DNA of 64,000 nt, taken from NCBI GenBank assembly GCA_023053575.1, contig JAKZAP010000015.1, forward strand, positions 12,706,142 to 12,770,141, given 5' to 3'. Numbering within the stretch: position 1 is the first letter of the stretch; the number at the start of each line of letters is the position of its first letter. The stretch is from Branchinecta lynchi (taxonomy: Eukaryota > Arthropoda > Branchiopoda > Anostraca > Branchinectidae). A program made the translations under genes and the position numbers. The notes under the pieces were generated by a model. It did no database searches. It saw only the letters and a program-made list of their open reading frames with translations, and was not told the DNA's origin. Below are positions 38,001-50,000 of this stretch, piece after piece.

Positions 38001-41000
38001 GCGGGTATTAGTATTATCGGTAAGACAGGTAGTTTAAGAAACACGATACGGTAATTTGACGATAATTTGCACATGACGTTGGGTCCTTTTCTCAATTTTG
38101 GATGGACGTTACAGGACACAAAGGAAACTATCAAGAACATGCTATTGCGCTAATCAAGACTTGAAAAGTATTTGTAGATGGTTAATAGAGCAGGACAATC
38201 ACGAGCAATCGATACGAAATGCCATCGAGAAAACTTGTTGGGAAGAACAAGCACATATCCTTGATACGTCGTCTACATAACCGGATTGGATCCGGGCACT
38301 GTGTGGGAGGGGGGAGGCTGGATCCCCCCGGAATTCCGGAATTCCACCATCGAGGTTATCTGAACGCTTAATTTTCCTGAAAGCCTGGTGAACGTCAGGC
38401 ATAGCTACAGGATAAATATTTTTTCAGCTCAAGCCCAAGTGTTTTCCCAGAAGTTCATCTTTCCTACTTGAGTGGTTTTGAGCCTGAAGAGGACCCTAGG
38501 CAAGAAGGGCCGAAATATAGCTCACATTCAAACTCAAATTCAAATTCGTTTATTTCCATGTCTTTTAACGAAAATAGTGGTGGATCGTCATACATGGTCG
38601 ACATAGTCATAAGTAATCACAAATATGTTACAGTTTTAAAGTTTTAAAACAAAATGCGATAACAAACATAATTACAGAACATGTTAATTTAAAATTCAGA
38701 ATTTCAATAAAATTCAGCTGACGTAGGCTATCCGTTTCGCACAATCAAATATCATAGCTACTGGCTGAACAGGAGCCTACAAGAGACTTACAGGAGACGG
38801 CATGATAAAAGCGGTTTCAGCAACTTATAGTAAAAGTTTTAAGAAAACACAGAACACGCGCTCATACCTTAAAATACCTTAAATTGCAGCTTGGAGCAAT
38901 TGAAGGATTTTCCATCCTGTAGCATTGCTCATCGCTTCTTCGGAAATTGCCACGTGGATAACTTATGCTCTGGTCTGGGACTCCAGGGCATCCCATTCCA
39001 GTCTCCATGGCTTCTTGCTCCACTCCCTGTCAAGGGAGACTTTGAACTCTTCGATGGTCTTGCTGGATACGGTGTCTTCGCTTAGGGAGTTCCACAGATC
39101 AACAACCCGGTTGGTAAGAAAATGGTGGCGTTCCCTCTTCTGGGCGTTGAGCTTCGTGATTTTCATGGAATGACCTCTAGTTCGCTGTGCTGAATCGATG
39201 ATGAAGAGGTCATGGATTGGATTGTTTCTGATGAGTTTATAGGTGTGAATCATGTCTCCCCTTTTTCTTCTGTAGGTCATGCTGCATAGGTTCAGGGTTC
39301 GCAATCTCATCTGATAAGGAAGATGTTGGCAGCCATCTACAATCTTAGTTGCTCTGCGCTGTACCTTTTCAATCATGTCCTTGTCTCCTTTGTAGAAGGG
39401 GGATGCAATAGACATGCCAGTTTCTAGCCTTGGCCTGACAAGGCCCTTATAGAGCTTAGTGATCGTTCTTGGGGATCTCGTAGTGAATGTTCGTTTGATT
39501 ATCCCTAAAGCTCGATTCGCACTAGCGACGATCTTTTCAGTGTGGCTGTGAAACTTTAGCTGGTGGTCAACTATTACTCCCAGGTCCCTTTCCTCTGTGA
39601 CTGCGGCTAGGGCTTCTCTTTGGCTAGTGATTGGGTTTAGCATGGTATAGGTATGTTTTGTGTTCTTGTTGCCAAAGTGCATGACCTTACATTTGCTTGA
39701 GTTAAACTCCAGTAGCCATTGTTTCGCCCAGTCATTTAGCCTATCGAGGTCCGCTTGGATTGAGTCAACCTCTCTTGACGATGATGCTGCTCCGATAAGC
39801 TTGGAGTCGTCTGCGTAGAGTGTGAGAAGGTTTCAAAGCAATTGAGGGGCATCATTGATATAGACGTTGAACAGTGTTGGCCCGAGCACAGTTCCCTGGG
39901 GAACTCCACTCAACACAGGCACAGGTGATGAAAGTACACGGATTCCTTCGTCGTTAGTGACAGCAACTCTTTGGATTCGTTCTGCTAGGAAGTCTGCGAT
40001 CCATTCAATGATGTCCGGGTGCATTATGATCGAAATCATCAGCCAGCTGGAAACAAGATAGGGCAGATGGGAAACATATCTCACTGTTCATAACCTAATC
40101 CCATGACGCCTTATCGGCATTTGTCCCAGTGTTAATGATATTTTCGTTGAAGAACAAGGTTATAGGTACCAAGAGATACATAAAAGAATGGGTTGTAAGC
40201 AAAAACAGCCTATTTTAAAAATCCTTTTTATGACACTTGCCTTCCGGCTAAGTGCCATATACCGATTACTCTTCCCTCGGTCGGTTGGTCCGGTAGTCGT
40301 GAGTTAGGGTACTTCCAGATCTGCTAGAAGATGAAACTTGGCAGGCATATCAGGGACCCGACCACACTGACTAGGAAATAGTCACTTCTCCGGTCCGACC
40401 GTCGTGGGGGGAGTGGAGGGAGAGGGAAATCCGGAATACTGAGGCATACGTAACTTTTGAACGGGTTATCGGACCTAAATGAAACTTGATATGTGGAAGA
40501 ACACATGCCTCACATGTCCTATTTTACGTCTGAACCGGATCCGACAACTGTGGGGAGAGTTGGAAGGGGGTAGGGGAAACATCGTGACACGCTTAGAGCG
40601 GAGGAGTTGGGATGAAACCTTGTGGGAAGAGCAAGCACATATCCTTGATACATCGTTGACATAACCTGATCGGATCCAGGCATTGTGGGGGAGGGGGGGA
40701 TTCTAAGTCCCGGATATCCGGTTATCACGGGTTAAGGTAGTTCCAGATGTGCTAGGACGATGCTATTACCTACTGCATATGCTTGCAAGTGCCATATGAG
40801 CTTACAGATCTTGTTAATTAAGGGCCCACTAAGCTATTGAAGTTATGTGATATTTCCCAGTCTAACACATATCCTTGATTCTTGGATCCCATGCGAAAGG
40901 TTGGCCATATAGGTTTGTATACCCTAGGCCTAATGCTGGATAGCTATCCCACGCGCTGGACACCTGTGGTCATCCTAACTTTGACCCCTATAAAGGAATT

Positions 41001-44000
41001 CTAATTTGTTGAATTTTGAGCTACAATCAAATGATCAATAGTTAATTATTGGGTTTAGGATACACAGCATTTGGCATAGAGCGTGTTCCGCTTTCTTATA
41101 ATAGCAACTATTAGTTACTTCGAACCACGGTCGGCAGCGTAGTAAGTGGCAATTGCGGTCCCTGTGTTACGTGATTGGCGATTACCAAGTGGCGCCATAT
41201 TTGGCGGAAAGTAAGATATGCGTACCAGCCTTGACGTCCATGACATCATGCGTAGCTACTGTTATAAATAGGGTGGAACACGAGCATGTTTGGTATAGCG
41301 TATAAGAAATTCCATTTTTTTGGTAGACAGACATGTATGTCGATGAATCTGGTTTTGTCTTCGTCACGTCAGCACGAAGGCTGTGGCATGTTCCCTCAGT
41401 TTCAAGAAACGAGGGAAACCAGGACCTCTGTTCTGATTTTCTTTTCCTTCTGCCTTATTACAAGACCCCTGTTCTGTTGTATTTTTTCTTCTTCTGCCTT
41501 AACACATTTAGTATAGAGTATGTAGGGGAGCTCGGGGTTGGATCGGACACGGGGTTGGTCTGGACACTCGGGAAACAAATATTAAAAGTTGTCGCTAAAA
41601 TTTGAAAAAATTACATAGCATCAGCCTTCTTGTGAACTAACTTTGTACCAAACTTTCGTGGTAATTGCTTTTCCGGTTTTGATAAAAATTTGAAAAAGTT
41701 GGTTTTCTTGACGTAAAAGTCTTTAGCTCATGGTAGGTTAGAAAGCTGTACCGCAAAGATTAGTGGTAATTAGAAGGCGATTAAACGATACGATATAGCT
41801 TAGTGATGAGGGTTTATAGCCTACTTAGTATTTTTGAGATAGATCACTTAATTTTCCTGTGGTACGCCGTTTTGTTATTTTAGTCAGGGTGGGGTTGGTT
41901 CGGACAGTCTTTGCCTACTTGATACCACTTAAAACTCGAAACTGAGTTTGAAAAATACAAAAGATAATAAGGGTATTCTCGCCATTCCCCGAGGACTCCA
42001 CTTGAGCAGTACCCGCGTTTTTGTTCGTCCTGGGGACTCATCCCCGTATTCTCGCGAGTCCCCACGGACGAGGAATGTTCCGATTACCATCACCATCATC
42101 AAAATGGACTCCCTTTCAGATTCAGAGGGGAATCAGTTTTTGCTGGTGTTGGTGCAACGTAAAATTAATTAGAAAAACAAAATCAGAATAAATAAAACCA
42201 AAAATAAAGTGGATCCAGACTAATTTCGTCAACTGCATCTTTATTTTTAGAACAAAGTCCATTTTGGAAGCATCACCCGTGTTCTCGTTGTTTTCCGTAC
42301 GCGGAGTCCGCGTGGAGTGACTCCCTCGATTCTCGCCGTTCTCTTTGGTTCCTCGAGGAGTCCTCGGGGAGCGGCGAGAATATACCTAATATCAGGATCC
42401 TCATCGTGTTATTTTTTACCCGAATTAATTATCAAAATCGAGAAAAATTAACGCTAAAAAGGGTAGGCCACAACCAAAGAAACTTAAGTTGTAGAATTAT
42501 CTACAATAAAGTACAAAATTAAAAAAAAATGTACTTAATGAATTTAATATTTACGAAATGTTCAAGGAGGAAAAAAAAAAAATGCGAATTCGTCCTTGTG
42601 GAGATCAATTCAGGAAAGGCACTGTCTAGGGAACCGGGAGCCGTACTTTATGTCCAATGGTGTCTATGTGGAATATAGAACTCACGAAAAAGTTTGTATG
42701 AGAGCTAGGATGCTGGGATTTTCAATGACTTAGAGAAAATAACATGGGATAAAATTTACTACCGGAACCCATGTATTGAGAGCTAAGTTACCGGTAGTAG
42801 TCCCCGAAGCCGCGCCGAAAGTCGGCGGTGCGCCGCTGAAAATAACTCAGCGGACCACCACCGAAAACATTTCGGCCTCCGCCGTTGGGGTCGGCAGCGG
42901 CGGCCCGCCAGTAAAATTCTGACGCCATATCTTTTTAGGTGATATGTAAAAGATTCTCTTTCCATTGGGCTTTACCTTCACAGGCTCAAGGTTGTTGTTC
43001 GGTTTTTGCTCATCAGCAAGTGCACTAACAGAAAAGTCTTCGGTTGTAGTGGCAGTGCAAAAATGACACTTTCTACCAAGAACTGTATGTTGGCTCCAAA
43101 CCGTGTAAATAAAGTGCCAAATAGCATTCGTGCTGCCTGTCGGTTCGTCATTCTGTCTAAATTTTGCTAGTTCAGACACTTCCGGGCAAGCTAGGACGGG
43201 CAAGCTTGTCATTCCTTCTGGACGGTAGCGTATTTACACTGAACGTTGACAAACTTGAAAACCTCGATTACTGGAGGATTCCAAATTCCATAGAAATCCC
43301 CTCGATTACTGGAGATTCCCCGGTTGAACAAATTTTAATTATAGTACCACAGCAGACACGGTAGCTTATATATTCAAGAATTGAATGGCACTTGCAGCCT
43401 TCGACTCAAGCGCCATGTGGCGACCATGATGTCTCTCCGTCGGTTCGCTTATCCCTATGTCTAATTTTGCTATTCCCGGCATTTCCATATAAGGTAAGAC
43501 TGCGAAGGACTATAAAAGACCCGACTGATACTCAACGAAACCTTATTTTCTGAATCCGACCACCCGTATGTGGGTGCAGGGAGGGAGAATTCGGGACCTT
43601 GTGACCAGCGTGCTGCGTGAAAACGGTCATGGGTCCTAGACAGCCGGGATTTGAACCTAGGACCCGAGGTACATAGGGGCTTTTGAACTTAGTTCGCAAA
43701 CCACCACAGTGGTTACGAAGAAGCAGGCCAAAGGAACAGCAATCCTGCCGAAAAGAAATCTATCTAAGCACTTCACATACCCATGTCATGGGTTTAGATA
43801 GTAGATGGAATTTTACACGAGGGACTTCCTGTGACAAAAAGGCGTATTCTTGCTGTTCCCCGAGGAGTCATCGGGGAATCAAAAGGATCGGAGAGAGTCA
43901 CTCCTCGCGGACTCCGCGTACGGAAAACTGCGAGAACACAGGGAATACTTCTCAAATGGATTTTGTTCAAAAAAAAATATGCAGTACTAGTCTGAATTCA

Positions 44001-47000
44001 TTTCATTGTTAGTTTTTGTTTATTCTGATTGTTTGTAGTTAACTTTACATTGCACCAAAAACAGCAAAAATTTATTCCCCTCCGAATCTAAAAGGGAGTC
44101 TTTTTGATGATGGTGATGGTAATCGGAATATTCCCCTTCCATGGGGACTCGTGAGAATACGAGGAGTGAGTCCCTCGGACAAACAAAACGCAGGGACTCC
44201 TCAAAAGGAGTCCTCGGGAAACGACGAGAATACGCCTAAGTAAACCATCTGGTCAGTCACGGTAAAGTCACTTGAGTAGCCTAGTATTGCGTCCACATAG
44301 TATCTGGTCGCATCAGGTCCAGACGTCAAATAGCACATCTGGGTCCATTGCCTGTATGCCTTCCAAGCTTCTCACTCTCTTCTTTTGGTCCCCATGTGCA
44401 TCACAAAATTTCCTAACCCCCCTCAACCCCCACTATGTCCATATGCAAATCTGACACGTAAATATCAGACCTAGGGAATTTTCTCCCATCACCCACAGGG
44501 TCACTCGAATGGTATAGTCCTTCAGGATTTTGGACCCGTTACCTTTGCACAATCCAAGTTTCATGCCAATCCCTGTGGTCTCGACGCATGTTACAATGCA
44601 GTTCGGACACGCAAATGTTGCATCTACGACACTCAACTACCAAATAATTTGCCCTTGATTCGGAGGAACATCCGGAAAAAGTTCGGTGACACACAACTCC
44701 CTCCGATGAAACCGAATCCGGTCTCCAATTCAAAATAACATACCTAGGTTCCATGACCTTTGGCCGCTACGTATGTTAAGCGATTTTCGGGCCTCAGCCC
44801 CCCCCCCCCCCCCCCGAAGTCGGATGTTATTCAAAAACCTTATGTCGCATCTAGAGCAACCACCAAGTTTCTCCCGAACTGAAGTACTTCTTGAAATTTT
44901 AAAGCACGCCGTTCCAGCTCCCAGCACCAAGGTCGTATTCAGTCCGGACCAATGACATAGAAAAAATAATATTTTGTATGCTTTTTATCAGGCATCGGTC
45001 GATTCGTCGGCACATCGGGTGTTTTTATATGCAAGAAATAAAATCCTGCAAACGTTTGTCGGGCAAAACACTGAAGAAATCGAATTCTGCATGCTTTTGT
45101 CGTGCCTCGGTATTCTCGTCGGCACATCGGGTTCTTTTTATACAGAAGTAATCCAGAAGAAATAAAAACAAATTAAGTTTTTGTCGGGCGTCGGTCGACT
45201 CGTCGGCACATCGGGTTCTTTTTATACGGGAGAAATGAAATCCTGCAAACATTTGTCAGGAAAAGCACTGGAGAAATCGAATTCGCAGGCTTTTGTCGTG
45301 CCTCGGTTCGTCGGCACATCGGGTTCTTTTTATACATAAGAAATCCAGAAGAAATATTTTTTTATGCTTTTGTCGGGCGTCGGTCGACTCGTCGGCATAT
45401 CGGGTTCTACTTATACGTAAGAAATCTAACTTTGTCGGGCGCACCCAGGAAGTTTAAGTTTCATTGGCAAATCGCACATCTGAGTCCCATAATCTTTGTA
45501 CCGTCCAAGTCTTATCCCAATCCCTATGTTCGTTTGTAACGAACGTTCCAAAATTGTTCACATGTTACAAATATGGAATCCTTATATCCCATCGCAACTC
45601 AAATATTCCCGGAGTCCCCCTCGGCCCGGTGGTCGGATGCGATTCGGCCTTATAAATGGAATATCGCTCTGCTCCTCTGAATCGGGTCACGCGGCTTAGC
45701 CACACGAATGAATGGATTTAATCTGGGAAAAGATGGTTTCGCTGAGCATTTGCAAGCATGTGAAGTGTCATCGTCTTTAGCTTACGTGAAGTGGATGCAC
45801 CCAAAAGTGAGACATATGGATCACCATTACGATCGATATATGGCACTTGAACCAAAAACTGCAAAACAACACTGACGATTTGTGGTAGTAAAATTGCAAA
45901 AATTTGTTGGAAAACTGAAAAATAACCGCTAAAACGTCGATAAATAAGCGGCGTGCCGCAGATAACTTTCCGGCCGCCGCCGCCGAATTTAGATTCGGCG
46001 CGGCTTCGGAGACTAACTGGTAGCAACAACTATTTGATTGAAAATGACCAGCTCACGGACACAGATGTCTATGGGCTAGGGTTCCGGTAGTGCAAATAAA
46101 CACAAATTGAACTCACGGACCCGTGTCAGTGCAGACTAGGAAACCGGAAGTGAATATTTGTAACTCATGGAACCCAGCTCTGTTGGGCTAGGGTTCCGAA
46201 TTGCCAAAATTACAAACTCATGAAAGTTGGATTCCATGAGCTGTACCGGACTCAAAGTCAATATTGACACGTGTCTGTGAGTTTGTAATTTTAATTTTTG
46301 GCACTACCGGAACCCTAGCCCGCAGGAGTTGGGTTCCGTGAGTTAAAAATATTCACTTCCGATTTCCTAGTCTGCACCGACATGGGTCCATGAGGTCAAT
46401 TTTTTTTAATTTTTGCACTATCGGAACTCTAGCCCATAGCCATCTGTGTCCGTGAGCTGGTCATTTTCAATCAAATATTTGTTGTTACCGGTACCTTAGC
46501 TCTCAATACATGGGTTCCGGTAGTAAATTTTTTCCCACGTAATTTTCTCTAAGTCAGTGAAAATCCCGGCATCCCAGCTCTCATTCAAACTATTCCATGA
46601 ATTCTATATTCCACGTAGACACTCCCGGAACACAAGCTCGAATTATACAGTTTCCGGTATAAACTACCGGCTCCCTAGCTTCTGAGTACACAGTTCCGCG
46701 AGACTACCGGACGAGAAGCTGGTGCGAGGAAGTTTCCGTGAGCTACTTCCACTTACTACCGGAACGGGAGCCAGCACATACAACTTTCCGTTAGTCAATG
46801 ACGGAGGACATCCCGGAATCGCAGCTCACATGGTTTGGTTTCCATGAGAACTACCGGTTCCGTAGCCCATGGGACATAAAGTACGGATCCCGGTTCCCTA
46901 GACAGTGACTTTAGGAAAAGGTCAAATCAATGTGTTTCTTATGTGGGAAAGTCGAACAAAAAAGTGAGGTTCGTTGAAAGAAAACAGGTGAGGGGCTTGA

Positions 47001-50000
47001 ATATATTCTTTCTGCGCGAGAGGGACTAACATCATCTTTCAGTAGAATCTTTACTGACATAAGTTCGAAATTACCAGCCCCTGGAATTGCTAGGTTAACT
47101 GAAGATACAAATGAAGTATTTTCATTTGAATTCAACCTCGGCTATTGAAACTATGTGTTTTCTTTAGTTTTGTATATACTTCTGAGGTGCTATATTATCA
47201 TTTCTACTTTTTAAATTGTTTAAATAAAGAAACCGATATGGATACAGTTCCATTTCAGTACAGTCAAGAGCTGAAATTGTAGCAAGAAATTATTATATAT
47301 CACATCCGACTTGTATTTATTATCATCTTCAACCGACAAAATAGGTTTCAAAGTAGTCGAGCGAGATAAGTACTACACGGTAAACATAGCAAGGACAACC
47401 GTCAACTGGCCTGTCCATTTAAAAAACGGGATTTAGGTTATATTTGCCGCGAAATATCTTTTCCTAATTGTTCCTGTCAAATATGATTTGGCAATGTGAC
47501 TGCGCTTCCACTTACCATCCATGGTGCCAACCGAGGCCTACGGTCTACAATTCTGTTTTGATTTTAAACATATAATTGATTATGTTTGACTTTCCTAATG
47601 GACGTTACCTACGCTATCCTCTATATCTAAATTTCGGCTTTACGTAATATTTAACACTTCCTCTCCAACCCCTAATTTTTCCTTAATTTTAAAATTTCCG
47701 TACATTTTTCACGTCTTTAAACCGTTCAACTTTCCATAAGGTTTCCAAGCTTGCAATTAATACTGAAAAAAGAGGAAATTTCACTTTTTACGAATCGCGA
47801 ATTTCAGAAAAATGCAAAGTCTAAGTTGATACCGGTTCCCTGCATTTCCATCGACCTCTCCTTGCCCTACAATCGTAACGAACGTGCCCAACAACTTGAA
47901 CTACTTGAAATATGTTGACCCGGACGTGCAATCACATCACAGGAAAAATCTGATTAAAATCTTCTTAACCGGTTCTACTCGACGAACTATGTCAGATCTT
48001 TTTCAAGCCGCGATTAACCACCCAGACTACCTCGTTTTTTTGGAACTTGTTTCTTTACCATAGAAATTTAGAAAGTGACCGACAAACAGGTAAAGTTAAT
48101 GTTCCTGAAGAAGGGGCGGGGAATTTAGGCTTGCTAAATCTACTGAAGAAGTTTACTGAGACTAGCTAAATACCAAGTATTACGAAAAATTACCGAACAT
48201 TAATATAACAAGATTTACTAAGTCTACTGACGAGCTAATAAAGCTGTGGGTTAAAATTGTGATTTCAGTAGCACCCGGTCTTTTTTCAATTCAATCTACT
48301 TTTTTTTCCAAATATTCTTTATTTCAAAAAATGTTACCGGAAACGTCAAGAGAAATACTCCGACAAGCAATTACACAGTTAATGTGATCCACCCTTCTAA
48401 CAGAAGTAACAGCTAGTTACCATTTTCTTTCCAACCTCCTGAAAGTTACTACGTTAACCGTTCCAGCCTTCTCGAAATAGTAACTATTGCTTATCATGCT
48501 CGGGAGCGTTGTAAGCGTGGTAACTACGCATCTCTGTAACGTAGTTGGCCGGATACGCTCGTGGCGGGTTATTCTACTGGAAAAGGGAAAATCGTTTCCC
48601 AACCTTGACGTAGAATACGTGACGTCATCCGTAGTAACTACGGTTAGTAGGGTGAAACATGCTCAGTATTTCACAGCATAGTATTACATACTTTTCTAGA
48701 CAATTATAGTAGGCAGCTCTTAAAGTTTTACTGAAAATTCACCTTATTTTTGTGTCATTTAATTGAATCCACTGAATTATTTCGATTCTGCAAAGGTTTT
48801 TTTTTTTATTTTCCACTATATGCTCTAATTATGGCGTTAAGAATGTCTGCGGCCGTCCCCACAGTGTAAGTTCTACTATGACGCGGGAAATTATAATCTC
48901 AACACAAACGCGGCTTTTCAGTGGGCAGTGGTGAGATTCGTTAAGATTGCTCAATGCCCCCCCAAAAAAATCTCGTAAAGCATACAACAAAAATACAAGC
49001 GCATAGAGGTACAACAAATCTATGGATATTCCACTATTTGAAAATCGATTATTCGTGAATAGCGGAACAACCAAGTAAAGCATTTTCAGCGGATCTTCAA
49101 GTCAATTTAAGTGAATAAGTAATGGGTAACTAGACAGTCCTATCCCAGCCCTTTTCGGTTAAATTTTAAACTTGTTCGAGCACACCATTTCCGCTCGGGC
49201 TATACCCATTGCCGATCAGACTGGCCTGCGTGACTGTACCACTGGAGCCTGATAAACAAAAGAAACAATGTCGGATGAACAAAGTCTGTAGTGAAACCGG
49301 GACATCATCCAATGTTCAGATTCAGCTTGAGATAAAACCCGCCCTCTCTTTTGAGTCACCATAAATGTCAGCCAATATTCAAATTTCAAACAAGAAGAGA
49401 GATACAAATAAAAGGAGACAAGGAAAACATGAATCGTGCTGATAGTTAAAACCACAGATATTACATTCATAAATATTCGTCATGATGCTTGTGGAAAGAA
49501 ATTAAGAATCCCAGCGTTGCCGAACCCTATTCAGGTGATAAGTGCAGTGTTCATTACAGTCTTACTGGCTTTTTCGTGTAAGGAAAATGTTGCCCCGTCA
49601 AACAATTTGTAGCCTGTGTAGTTGTATGGTAGTTGTACGAAAAAGTTGCATGTATTTCTATGTAACAGCAAGGAATACTGTCATGTAATGTGCCTCAGAC
49701 TGGGCCAATCTTAAGCAGTAGTATCCAGCAGCCTCCTGTCTTGCTATGGTAGCATCCAGTCTTGCTAATAGTAGCATTTAGTGGTAACAGTTGCTACTGT
49801 ATGCTATTAAAACTTACAACTCCATGTAATTAATTCTTGAAAAATTTTCATCGGCGCCGGCACAGAGCCACACTGTCAGAGGTTTCATAACAGATAACGC
49901 AAGGATGCACGGTTTCAACCTGACAACACTTAGGATGTTAGCTGTTTTGTTTTTCTAAAGCTGCGTATTAAAATGTTGATTATACAAGAAGAGCCGAAAC

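Larger units (their letters stand above)
42618..46908. mobile_element. Family J foldback element, 4.3 kb, with other repeats inside
   Basis: The left end CACTGTCTAGGGAACCGGGA, followed by CCGTACTTTATGTCC, is mirrored at the right end (46871-46908). The arms continue inward with AATTTACTACCGGAACCCAT, GAGCTAAGTTACCGGTAG and CCGAAGCCGCGCCGAA on the left, matched at 46480-46540 and 45980-46010 on the right. The right arm is longer: the left arm lacks about 220 bp, and the right arm has an extra palindromic block (46013-46500). The arms are themselves degenerate tandem repeats of about 55 bp around GGTTCCGGTAG. The centre holds family G, family A pieces and a satellite. No transposase is recognised. 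Confidence 0.7.

Noticed and set aside
42847..43212. 121-codon minus-strand frame inside the foldback element
   Set aside because: Its start falls in a reversed family A scrap and its end in the J arm. A chimera of repeats is more likely than a gene.
43621..43740. tRNA-like B-box on the minus strand (GGTTCAAATCCC) with a weak A-box-like stretch upstream
   Set aside because: The acceptor stem and anticodon arm cannot be folded convincingly. It could be a decayed tRNA-derived SINE, but one box is not enough to annotate.
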